Origin: Bacteroidota bacterium
GTDB taxonomy: Bacteria > Bacteroidota > Ignavibacteria > T3Sed10-11
Reading direction: 5' to 3'
Assembly: GCA_007128495.1 (NCBI GenBank)
Contig: SKXH01000141.1
Coordinates: 1-6,218, forward strand
DNA: 6,218 bases
Under the pieces are notes generated by a model, which ran no database searches, was not told where the DNA came from, and saw only the letters and a list, made by a program, of their open reading frames with translations. Below, one piece after another: positions 1-5,669 of this stretch. Made by a program: the position numbers and the translations under genes. How positions within the stretch are numbered: position 1 is the stretch's first letter; every line of letters starts with the position of its first letter.

Positions 1-298
1 ACCCTCCGCTATCGGTCAATAAAGCACGATCCCACGAAATAAACTGATGCAATCCCCCTGCCGATCGCAAAACCTCCTCACCCGGCCGCAAGTAAAGATG
101 ATACGTATTAGCCAGAATGATACGTGCATTTAACTGAACGAGTTCACGCTGTTCAAGAGCTTTTACCGTACCCTGTGTGCCAACCGGCATAAACACAGGA
201 GTCTGAACGTCGCCGTGTGCTGTGTTCAGTAATCCGGCACGGGCGCTGCCGGACTCACATTCTACCTGAAAGCCGATTTCTTGAGAAGATGATGTCAA
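1..298 (-). CDS. tgt: Queuine/preQ1 tRNA-guanine transglycosylase, N-terminal part (cut by window edge)
   Basis: Tgt exchanges the guanine at the wobble position of tRNAs with GUN anticodons (Asp, Asn, His, Tyr) for the queuosine precursor preQ1. The 99 residues visible match the start of the TIM-barrel enzyme. They include MPVGTQGTVKAL (about residues 37-48), NTYHLYLRPG (64-73) and LLTDSGG (93-99), where Asp96 corresponds to the active-site aspartate of the family's TDSGG motif. The second catalytic aspartate and the zinc site lie outside the window. I place the start at TTG (298-296). It is the only ATG, GTG or TTG between the upstream in-frame stop (TGA, 307-305) and the conserved region, and it gives a normal N-terminal length. 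There is no Shine-Dalgarno sequence. The gene begins 14 bases after the T-tract of the secG terminator, so it probably has its own promoter. Identity is secure; the start codon is less so. Confidence 0.95.
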   Translation of the reverse strand, partial: MTSSSQEIGFQVECESGSARAGLLNTAHGDVQTPVFMPVGTQGTVKALEQRELVQLNARIILANTYHLYLRPGEEVLRSAGGLHQFISWDRALLTDSGG

Positions 299-306
299 TT
301 CACATC

Positions 307-312
307 ATTATA
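307..312 (-). promoter_or_regulatory. Possible -10 element for tgt, embedded in the terminator tail
   Basis: The minus strand reads TATAAT immediately after the T-tract of the secG terminator. It ends 8 bases before the TTG start of tgt, so transcription from it would begin at about 299-301 and give an almost leaderless mRNA. No convincing -35 box is present: the expected position falls inside the terminator stem-loop and reads GCCGAT. The match may be chance in an AT-rich stretch. Confidence 0.3.
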
Positions 313-343
313 AAAAAAGCGACGCGGGAATCGGCGTCGCTTT
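312..343 (-). terminator. Rho-independent terminator after secG
   Basis: On the minus strand, AAAGCGACGC (343-334) pairs perfectly with GCGTCGCTTT (325-316) around an 8-base loop. The 3' arm continues into a run of seven T's in total (318-312). The G+C-rich core plus T-tract is a textbook intrinsic terminator. It lies 21 bases beyond the secG stop codon. The plus strand lacks an equivalent T-run on the other side, so it acts in the minus direction. It should end the upstream transcript before tgt. Confidence 0.93.
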
Positions 344-364
344 ACTACGATTAAAAAATTTTTA

Positions 365-748
365 TTATTCCGGTTCATCGGTTACCGGTGCGTCAGGTTG
401 CCCGGCACCCGGTTCTGCTGCCGGAACAGAGGGCTGCTCCATATCTGGTATTTGTGCAGGCGGTACCTGCTGCGGTCCTTCGCGCTGTAAAATACTATCG
501 GCGCCTGTGGGGCCCGTTCCCGGCAGGAAGAAAAGATTTATCACAATACTTAACACCATAAATGTTGTGGCCAAAACAACGGTTATTTTTGTCAAAAAAT
601 CGGTAGTTCTACGAACGCCGAATACAGCCCCCGCCTGACCGCCGCCGAATACACCGGCGAGTCCGCCGCCCTTACTTGATTGCATCAAGACGACGATGAT
701 CATTGAAATACACACAAATATCAATAACACAACTAAAAAGCTATACAT
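365..748 (-). CDS. secG: Preprotein translocase subunit SecG
   Basis: SecG is the small accessory membrane subunit of the SecYEG channel and helps SecA-driven export across the inner membrane. The 127-residue product has the family layout. Transmembrane helix 1 is at about residues 2-22, followed by the glycine-rich loop QSSKGGGLAGVFGGG (23-37) and FGVRRTTDFLTK, then transmembrane helix 2 at about 52-74. Residues 75-127 form a Pro/Gln/Glu-rich acidic tail (for example PQQVPPAQIPDMEQP) that looks disordered. Sequence-diverse tails of this kind are known in SecG proteins. The start ATG is preceded by GGGATAGGTT, at best a weak ribosome binding site. A candidate promoter sits just upstream and a strong terminator just downstream, so it may be transcribed alone or as the last gene of the upstream run. 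Confidence 0.95.
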   Translation of the reverse strand: MYSFLVVLLIFVCISMIIVVLMQSSKGGGLAGVFGGGQAGAVFGVRRTTDFLTKITVVLATTFMVLSIVINLFFLPGTGPTGADSILQREGPQQVPPAQIPDMEQPSVPAAEPGAGQPDAPVTDEPE

Positions 749-767
749 AACCTATCCCGTTGTTCGA

Positions 768-795
768 ATTATAAATTTCTTACATCTTACAAAGA
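768..795 (-). promoter_or_regulatory. Candidate promoter for secG
   Basis: The minus strand has a perfect TATAAT -10 box at 773-768. A weak -35-like TCTTTG lies at 795-790, separated by 16 bases. Transcription would start near 761 and leave a leader of about 13 bases before the secG ATG. The -35 match is poor, so the call rests on the -10 box and its position. Confidence 0.4.
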
Positions 796-804
796 TACAG
801 TTTA

Positions 805-820
805 TTGCGTGAAAACGCAA
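805..820. repeat. Small hairpin, 6-bp stem with tetraloop
   Basis: TTGCGT (805-810) and ACGCAA (815-820) are perfect complements around GAAA on the plus strand (TTTC on the minus strand). No T-tract follows on the minus strand (TAAACTG), so it is not a normal terminator. It lies between the 253-residue gene and secG, just upstream of the candidate secG promoter. Its role is unknown. Confidence 0.4.
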
Positions 821-827
821 GCCGGTT

Positions 828-844
828 TGTGGAATTATTCCACA
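828..844. repeat. 17-bp dyad between the unknown gene and secG
   Basis: TGTGGAAT (828-835) and ATTCCACA (837-844) are perfect inverted arms of 8 bases around a single central base. As RNA this could form a 7-bp stem with a 3-base loop. As DNA it has the shape of an operator for a dimeric regulator. It begins 22 bases beyond the stop of the 253-residue gene and about 33 bases upstream of the candidate secG -35 box. No T-tract follows, so a terminator role is not supported. Confidence 0.4.
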
Positions 845-866
845 TCCCGCTCACCGGACAAAATCT

Positions 867-1628
867 CTAAGTCATCAATATTCTCATTTCCTTTACTTTT
901 GCATTCAGATCGTAAATCATCTCCTTTTTTTCGGGGGAATGCACGTCTGAATCATAACCGTGCCAATTCCAATACTTTAACACATCCCGCTTCTCTTCCC
1001 GTTCCATCTTCCGGAACCCATAAACCTGGGTACGGTAATCGGGGTGATCGTCGTACTCGTGCGGATCAATAAGCGCAAAAAGCTCATTTGCACTTACAAT
1101 TTGCTCGGCACGCCGGTATTGCTGCTGAGATTTTACGTAAATACACACAGTTCCATTTTGCATCATCAGCGGTCGCCAGTTAATGAATTCCCCTTCATCA
1201 TGAAGCTCGAACGCCGCCCTTTGCGCAATGAGCGATGCCTTTAAAATGAATTCAGTAAATAAGTATGCATTCCACTCATTATTGGCAACCCGCACGCTGC
1301 CGCTCAATAAACAGCCGTCATGGTAACCGCCTTCTTTGAGCAGTATCAATTTTTCTTCGTGCATTTTCCTGAGAATTGCATTCTCAGTCATCCCCGTGGC
1401 TCTCAGATCACTCCATCGACTTGAAATATATTCCATCAACTCATTCTCATCGGCAAGCGGATGGTCGAGATTCGGGAATACTGCAAACATCTTCAATGCC
1501 GGTTTACCGGCCGTCCAGAAAAATTCGGAACTATACCAGTGTTGAAGTCTAAGAATCTCTTCCCACTCTTGATCGGTTACGATATTTTTGCCATTTGCTG
1601 CAACAAAACAATGTAAACGCCTGGCCAT
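867..1628 (-). CDS. Hypothetical protein, 253 residues, family not recognised
   Basis: I do not recognise this protein. It is a soluble-looking product without signal peptide or transmembrane segment. It is rich in aromatic residues (Trp at about 22, 31, 38, 72, 119, 151, 220 and 222) and has three cysteines (about 7, 106 and 162) that do not form a metal-binding pattern. The N-terminal part opens MARRLHCFVAANGKNI and contains a Trp/Tyr/Phe-rich patch, HWYSSEFFW (30-38). The middle (about 100-160) reads as alternating strands and helices, including GGYHDGCLLSGSVRVANNEW. The C-terminus is charged and probably helical. The reading frame is intact and well supported: it has an AAGGAG ribosome binding site, a plausible start, and G+C similar to its neighbours. 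It lies between ribE (86 bases upstream) and secG (118 bases downstream). No function can be deduced from these neighbours. Confidence 0.85.
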   Translation of the reverse strand: MARRLHCFVAANGKNIVTDQEWEEILRLQHWYSSEFFWTAGKPALKMFAVFPNLDHPLADENELMEYISSRWSDLRATGMTENAILRKMHEEKLILLKEGGYHDGCLLSGSVRVANNEWNAYLFTEFILKASLIAQRAAFELHDEGEFINWRPLMMQNGTVCIYVKSQQQYRRAEQIVSANELFALIDPHEYDDHPDYRTQVYGFRKMEREEKRDVLKYWNWHGYDSDVHSPEKKEMIYDLNAKVKEMRILMT

Positions 1629-1638
1629 TTCTACATCA

Positions 1639-1644
1639 CTCCTT
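1639..1644 (-). promoter_or_regulatory. Strong Shine-Dalgarno site of the 253-residue gene
   Basis: AAGGAG lies 10 bases before the ATG at 1628 and fixes that start. It is the only strong site in the window. The starts of secG, ribE, ribD, the SAM hydrolase and the oxidoreductase have weak or no such sequence. Confidence 0.7.
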
Positions 1645-1661
1645 ATAAAAGTATCTATTAC

Positions 1662-1690
1662 ACTTCAACGCGTGATAGAGGAATTGAAGT
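1662..1690. repeat. Spaced inverted repeat upstream of the 253-residue gene
   Basis: ACTTCAA (1662-1668) and TTGAAGT (1684-1690) are perfect 7-base inverted arms around 15 bases. They fill most of the 86-base gap between ribE and the next gene. No T-tract follows on the minus strand. It could be a regulatory dyad or chance. Confidence 0.25.
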
Positions 1691-1714
1691 TCCACCTATT
1701 GTACCCGGTCAATT

Positions 1715-2317
1715 CTACCCTCCCTTTCCCATCCTCTCCACCATTTGTACCACATATTTACCCAGCATATCCAATTCAATATTGACCGCTGAGCCGGGTT
1801 TTAATTTATTCAGGGTTGTAACTTCAAGGGTGTGGGGAATGATAGCCACAGAGAAATCATTACCATCTACAGAGGCCACGGTAAGACTTACGCCGTCGAT
1901 ACAGATTGAACCCATCGGTATGATATATTTCATAAAGGATTCGGGGAGTTCGATGCTAATCACCCAGTCGCCTGTTTGTTTGTTAATGTTTTTCACGACA
2001 CCGGTTCCGTCAACGTGACCTTGTACGAAGTGTCCCCCCATTCGTGTGGTGGGAAGCATTGCCCGTTCGAGATTAACTTCGTTGCCGGCACGAAGTTTAC
2101 CGAGCGTTGTTTTCCGGAGGGTTTCCTGTACGCTCTGAACGGTAAATGTATCCCGTGTATGTTTTACAACTGTTTGACATACACCGTTGATATTGATGCT
2201 GTCATCCACTTTCAGATCATCCATTATTTTTTTTGCGCGAATGGTAAATTCGATCACACCGCCGCGGGGTACAGCGCTTATTACTTTTCCTGTTTCTTCT
2301 ACGAGTCCTGTAAACAT
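1715..2317 (-). CDS. ribE: Riboflavin synthase, alpha chain
   Basis: This enzyme dismutates two molecules of 6,7-dimethyl-8-ribityllumazine into riboflavin and the pyrimidine that returns to lumazine synthase. It acts in the cytoplasm as a trimer. The 200-residue length is normal. Two lumazine-binding repeats are visible. The first (about 1-97) opens MFTGLVEETG and contains NGVCQTV (44-50) and TTLG..G..VNLERAM. The second (about 98-200) contains GGHFVQGHVDGTG (94-106), IDGVSLTV (140-147), IIPHTLEVTTL (159-169) and VNIELDMLGKYV. It is separated from ribD by 266 bases rather than joined to it, so it may have its own promoter in that gap. The start is preceded by an A/C-rich leader (AACAACAACC) without a Shine-Dalgarno sequence. 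The symbol ribE is used here; some nomenclatures call E. coli's enzyme RibC. Confidence 0.97.
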   Translation of the reverse strand: MFTGLVEETGKVISAVPRGGVIEFTIRAKKIMDDLKVDDSININGVCQTVVKHTRDTFTVQSVQETLRKTTLGKLRAGNEVNLERAMLPTTRMGGHFVQGHVDGTGVVKNINKQTGDWVISIELPESFMKYIIPMGSICIDGVSLTVASVDGNDFSVAIIPHTLEVTTLNKLKPGSAVNIELDMLGKYVVQMVERMGKGG

Positions 2318-2390
2318 GGTTGTTGTTTGATTATTTAAATAGTAATATATTTATATTCGGGTAAGCGGGCTGATGAGCTGTCCAATAAGT

Positions 2391-2419
2391 ATTGTAATGC
2401 ACCATAATAGAGATTGAAA
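2391..2419 (-). promoter_or_regulatory. Weak candidate promoter for ribE in the 266-base ribD-ribE gap
   Basis: The minus strand reads TTTCAA (2419-2414), 17 bases, then TACAAT (2396-2391), about 74 bases before the ribE start. Both boxes are imperfect. The stretch nearest ribE (about 2330-2357) is very A+T-rich. The gap holds no gene and I see no FMN-riboswitch-like conserved sequence in it. Its main feature is the palindrome at 2442-2487. Confidence 0.25.
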
Positions 2420-2441
2420 CAACCGGTTATATGTAGTTTTC

Positions 2442-2487
2442 GCCATTCCGGTAAGGGAGATTCATGAATCTCCCTTACCGGAATGGC
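2442..2487. repeat. Perfect 46-bp palindrome (23-bp arms, no spacer)
   Basis: The 23 bases beginning GCCATTCCGGTAAGG are followed directly by their exact reverse complement, with the symmetry centre between 2464 and 2465 inside TTCATGAA. No mismatch occurs over 46 bp. On the plus strand the hairpin is followed by TTTTT (2488-2492), like an intrinsic terminator, but no gene on that strand reads towards it. On the minus strand, which carries ribD and ribE, it is followed by GAAAACT with no T-tract. It could be a plus-directed terminator for antisense transcripts, a minus-strand mRNA-stabilising or attenuating hairpin after ribD, or a dispersed REP/MITE-like palindrome. The sequence alone does not decide. 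Confidence 0.9.
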
Positions 2488-2583
2488 TTTTTGAACAGCC
2501 CCTACAGGGGGTCTTTATTGCATTAGCTACTGCACAAATTCAAACATGTTGTCTCACTCATCCAAAAGACCCCAATCAACCTC

Positions 2584-3702
2584 TCACTTCCCCCTTCCAA
2601 CATACTTCGTATACAATTCCGAATATCCTTCGATCAATACATCGTCACCGTACATCTTGCTCGATACGTCCTCCAGCGTGAATGCATTTCTCAGCGATCG
2701 GTTTATGCCGTTCACTACCGGAACGCCCCCGCCGATCAATTTCGGTGCAATGAAGAAGAGCATCTTTGCGTATAATTTTTTTTCTATAAACTGACGAAAA
2801 ACCGACTCGCCCCCTTCCACAAGGATCGAGGTTAGCTTGCGTTTCCAGAGATCACGCAAGATACGGCGTATGGGTAATATACTCTTCGTACTTTTATATG
2901 CAAGTACGGTTACACCTTTTTGTTCAAGCTGCTCGATTTTTTTACGGTTTCTTTTTGTGTTCGCACACACAACTATCGTCTGATTGCGATACTGATCGTT
3001 ATACACTTTCGATGTCACCGGTGTTATCAAGGTACCATCGAGAATAATCCTGTGTGGCTGTCGTTCACGTAAATTATGGACGGTAAGGCGTGGATTGTCT
3101 TCACAGATCGTGTTGGCGCCGACCAGAACGGCGTCTATCCCGCGTCTGAGGTACTGCACATAATCGCGTGCGGTTTCACCGGTAATCCATTTTGAACGCG
3201 AGCGGCTGTCTGCTATATAACCGTCGAGTGTTGTTGCAGCTTTCAGCACAACGAACGGCAACTTCGATCTCATTGCGAAGAAAAAATATTCGTTCAATTT
3301 TACAGCTTCGCCGCGCAGCACACCGCTTTCAACCTCAATCCCTTGTTGTTGAAGTTTTTTCTTGCCGTTTCCGGTTACTACAGGGTTGGGGTCATCGACG
3401 GCATAGACAACCTTGCGGATTCCTGCATTTTCGATTGCAGTAGTGCACGGAGGTGTTTTTCCCTGATGATTACAGGGTTCAATGTTAACATACAGGACAG
3501 CACCGCGGGCTTCTTCTCCGGCTTTTTTGAGAGCATCTACTTCGGCATGATCGCCGCCGAAGCGCCGGTGGTATCCCCTGGCAATAATGGTACCGTTTTT
3601 CACAACAATTGCCCCGACCATCGGATTGGGATGTACATTACCGTAGCCGTGGCGAGCAAGCGCAAAGCACTTCTTCATTAACTGCTCATTGTGAACTCCC
3701 AT
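2584..3702 (-). CDS. ribD: Bifunctional riboflavin biosynthesis deaminase/reductase
   Basis: RibD carries out two consecutive steps: deamination of the GTP-derived diaminopyrimidine, then NADPH-dependent reduction of the ribosyl side chain. The 372-residue product has both domains. The N-terminal cytidine-deaminase-like domain (about 1-145) has the zinc site HAE (52-54; His52 ligand, Glu54 proton shuttle) and EPCNHQGKTPPC (75-86; Cys77 and Cys86 ligands). The reductase domain (about 148-372) has KAATTLDGYIA (154-164), SKWITG (170-175), DAVLVGANTICEDNPRLT (190-207) and VEGG (295-298). All expected key residues seen are present. The ATG overlaps the stop of the upstream SAM hydrolase by one base (TAATG), and no separate ribosome binding site is visible, which suggests translational coupling. 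ribE is next on the same strand but 266 bases away. Confidence 0.97.
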   Translation of the reverse strand: MGVHNEQLMKKCFALARHGYGNVHPNPMVGAIVVKNGTIIARGYHRRFGGDHAEVDALKKAGEEARGAVLYVNIEPCNHQGKTPPCTTAIENAGIRKVVYAVDDPNPVVTGNGKKKLQQQGIEVESGVLRGEAVKLNEYFFFAMRSKLPFVVLKAATTLDGYIADSRSRSKWITGETARDYVQYLRRGIDAVLVGANTICEDNPRLTVHNLRERQPHRIILDGTLITPVTSKVYNDQYRNQTIVVCANTKRNRKKIEQLEQKGVTVLAYKSTKSILPIRRILRDLWKRKLTSILVEGGESVFRQFIEKKLYAKMLFFIAPKLIGGGVPVVNGINRSLRNAFTLEDVSSKMYGDDVLIEGYSELYTKYVGRGK

Positions 3703-4496
3703 TACACATCTTTTCGTCTTATGAAAACCGGGTCGCCGATCCGTAAGCCGAGCATTTGCTGTGCACTGCTGTTGCGAACGGCAATCTCAATCAATCCGGC
3801 ACTGCCCACCATTGCAATAAGTTCTCCGTAGTCGCCGTCGGCATAGGTTTTTTTGACTGTGTCGATATGGCGGTTTCCGATCTCCAGGGAGTAGGCACTC
3901 AATTCATCAAGCTTTTCAAACTTAGGCCGGATGTTTGTGATAAGATTCCCGAAACGGTCGGAATGTAAAATCTTCCCTCGAAGTTCATCTGGCGACTTGT
4001 CAACAGAGATGAACGGTGATTCGGGGATGGGTAATTCTATCCGGTCACCCAGATGTTCGCCCCGTACTCCGTTGACAAGGTGGGCTGCAACAGGCGCAAA
4101 AATATCCCGTCCGTGAAACGTCGAGCTAAGCGGCGTCAGCCAGTATTTCGAATTATTAACTTGATATGCTTTCGGGTTTTTTAAATCCGGTAAAATAAAA
4201 CGAAGGATTCCGTTCTCCGGAACAATGAACTTCTTTCCATCACTGTCCTCCACCAGAATAATCCTGCGTTCTGAACCTACACCGGGATCGACCACCACGA
4301 CAAAGACCGTTTCTTCCGGGAAATATTTATATGACGACCATAAAACAAATGCTGCGTGATGTGTGTGTTGCGGTGCGCTTTCATGTGAGATATCGATAAC
4401 GTGTGCCTGCGGCGCGATCGTCGAGATAACGCCTTTCATTGTACCGACAAAACCGTCGGCCATACCGAAATCGGTAATTAATGCAATAGTATTCAT
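3702..4496 (-). CDS. SAM hydroxide adenosyltransferase (DUF62 / SAM_HAT family)
   Basis: Family members hydrolyse S-adenosylmethionine to adenosine and methionine with an activated water. They are relatives of the SAM fluorinase and chlorinase. The 264-residue length is typical. The N-terminal domain starts IALITDFGMADGFVGTMKG (4-22). VVVVDPGVGSERR (66-78) supplies Asp70 and Arg77, and STFHGRDIFAP (125-135) supplies His128. These match the Asp-Arg-His set known for the archaeal hydrolase in residue type and spacing. The C-terminal beta domain has DRFGNLITNI (180-189) and GDYGELIAMVGSAGLIEIAV (221-240). The protein looks like a hydrolase rather than a halogenase because the Asp-Arg-His set is intact. 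It is preceded by its own candidate promoter and overlaps ribD by one base. No Shine-Dalgarno sequence is seen before the ATG. Its physiological role is poorly understood. Confidence 0.93.
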   Translation of the reverse strand: MNTIALITDFGMADGFVGTMKGVISTIAPQAHVIDISHESAPQHTHHAAFVLWSSYKYFPEETVFVVVVDPGVGSERRIILVEDSDGKKFIVPENGILRFILPDLKNPKAYQVNNSKYWLTPLSSTFHGRDIFAPVAAHLVNGVRGEHLGDRIELPIPESPFISVDKSPDELRGKILHSDRFGNLITNIRPKFEKLDELSAYSLEIGNRHIDTVKKTYADGDYGELIAMVGSAGLIEIAVRNSSAQQMLGLRIGDPVFIRRKDV

Positions 4497-4560
4497 TGTA
4501 TGTATCTTGACTTGCGATTAAATAAATTGAGTTAACTCTTAAAAGGTAGATGAACCACTG

Positions 4561-4588
4561 ATTATAGCAGACTCACAAATTCAATCAA
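4561..4588 (-). promoter_or_regulatory. Sigma70-like promoter for the SAM hydrolase-ribD pair
   Basis: On the minus strand TTGATT (4588-4583) is separated by 16 bases from a perfect TATAAT (4566-4561). The -35 box overlaps the stop codon of the oxidoreductase gene. Initiation near 4554 would give a leader of about 58 bases. That leader contains a 10-bp perfect palindrome, GAGTTAACTC (4529-4538), a possible but unproven operator. This is the best promoter match in the window. Confidence 0.55.
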
Positions 4589-5606
4589 CGGAGACGGATA
4601 TTTCCTTTTTACTGTTGGCAGATTCATACATTGCATCGACTATACGCATTCGCTGCAATGCTTCTTCTCCCGTTGAGATGATCGGATGTAATCCGCGAAC
4701 GGAGCCGATAAAGTGTCTGATCTCGTTTTCATATGAGCGTTTATACAAACTCTGAGGTTTTTCGAGTTTTGCCGGTGTCATGTTGACAAGGTTACCGTGA
4801 AGTTGTTTGTTTACACGCAAAGGATTTAAACGTGCGCTGCCGGACGTACCGAAAATATTGCAGTAGAAAATATCGTCTTCGATATTGAGCGACCAGCTCA
4901 CTTCGATCGTGATGGTGGTACCATTCTTCATCTTGAGCATTGACACTCCGGAATCCTCAACGTTCTGGGTTTCGTGATAGTACGCCATTGAAGATACCTT
5001 CTCGATGCTCGGATATCCCATCATCCAGAGCGACATATCGAGCATCACGATACCAATGTCGATAAAAACACCGCCTCCCGATATCTCTTTGCGGGACCGC
5101 CATGTCTTCTGGTTTGATTGCCGCTGTAACCATCCGGCTTTTGTATAAAAGATATCACCCAGCTCGTCGGCCTCGATAAAGCTGCGAAGTATCATAGCAT
5201 CGGGGCGAAAACGATTATTCATCCCGACCATTACTTTCCGGTTGGATTTTTTCGCGGCATCAACAATGCGCGCTGCCTCGTCATATGTCCGTGCAAGGGG
5301 TTTCTCGACGAGCACATCTTTACCCGCCTGAAGACACGCTATAGCGAGAGATGCGTGAGAATCGGTCGGCGTACAGACGTGTACAGCGTGTATATCTTCC
5401 TGTTTGAGCATTGTCTCGATGTCGGTGTATACATTTTTAATGCCGAGCTTTTCAGAAACATATCGTGCCCTGGCTTTATCTTTATCACAAACAGCGATCA
5501 CCGAAGCATCTGGTAATTTTTCGAGAATGGGCATATGAACAACTTGAGCTATCCATCCAAGACCTACTACCGCTACATTGACATGATTCATTGAAGAGTT
5601 TATCAT
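4581..5606 (-). CDS. Gfo/Idh/MocA-family oxidoreductase with altered catalytic motif
   Basis: This 341-residue protein has an NAD(P)-binding Rossmann domain at the N-terminus (VNVAVVGLGWIAQ, about 9-21; VCTPTDSHA, 78-86; VEKPLA with Lys102, 100-105). A family-type alpha/beta C-terminal domain follows from about 130. Relatives oxidise or reduce sugars, inositols and related compounds; the substrate here cannot be predicted. The motif GGGVFIDIGIVMLD (177-190) keeps Asp183, but the histidine normally four residues later is Val187 (codon GTG). Activity may therefore differ from classical dehydrogenases. The EKP lysine is intact. The first ATG (5606) is used here; a second at 5591 (residue 6) would remove only five residues and still keep the whole Rossmann fold. 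Neither has a clear Shine-Dalgarno sequence. It lies 63 bases after dxs with no terminator between, so co-transcription is possible, though no functional link with Dxs is obvious. Confidence 0.92.
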   Translation of the reverse strand: MINSSMNHVNVAVVGLGWIAQVVHMPILEKLPDASVIAVCDKDKARARYVSEKLGIKNVYTDIETMLKQEDIHAVHVCTPTDSHASLAIACLQAGKDVLVEKPLARTYDEAARIVDAAKKSNRKVMVGMNNRFRPDAMILRSFIEADELGDIFYTKAGWLQRQSNQKTWRSRKEISGGGVFIDIGIVMLDMSLWMMGYPSIEKVSSMAYYHETQNVEDSGVSMLKMKNGTTITIEVSWSLNIEDDIFYCNIFGTSGSARLNPLRVNKQLHGNLVNMTPAKLEKPQSLYKRSYENEIRHFIGSVRGLHPIISTGEEALQRMRIVDAMYESANSKKEISVSVD

Positions 5607-5616
5607 TTTTGTTGTG

Positions 5617-5632
5617 GGATTGAACGCAATCC
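5617..5632. repeat. Small hairpin just upstream of the oxidoreductase start
   Basis: GGATTG (5617-5622) and CAATCC (5627-5632) pair perfectly around a 4-base loop. On the minus strand the stem ends 10 bases before the ATG at 5606, where a ribosome binding site would normally lie. It has no T-tract and so is not a terminator. It might influence translation initiation, or be chance. Confidence 0.35.
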
Positions 5633-5669
5633 GCTGTACGATCGAATCAGCGTATCAGTATTCAGTTTT

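Noticed and set aside
809..1072. 87-codon plus-strand frame over the gap before secG
   Set aside because: It is mostly antisense to the 253-residue gene, which has a strong ribosome binding site. The product is of biased composition with no domain.
1976..2338. 120-codon and other plus-strand open frames opposite ribE, ribD and the SAM hydrolase
   Set aside because: They overlap well-conserved minus-strand genes, have no recognisable domains, and their codon content follows from the opposite strand.
2497..2513. CCCC-TACA-GGGG short stem next to the large palindrome
   Set aside because: It has only four paired bases, no T-tract, and flanking bases that do not extend the stem; compatible with chance.
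2546..2794. 82-codon plus-strand frame starting in the ribD-ribE gap
   Set aside because: Most of it is antisense to the end of ribD. It has no recognisable motif and no clear ribosome binding site.
3702..4496. SAM fluorinase or chlorinase as identity of the DUF62-family protein
   Set aside because: The Asp70-Arg77-His128 set typical of the hydroxide (water-using) enzymes is intact, and no halometabolite genes are nearby.
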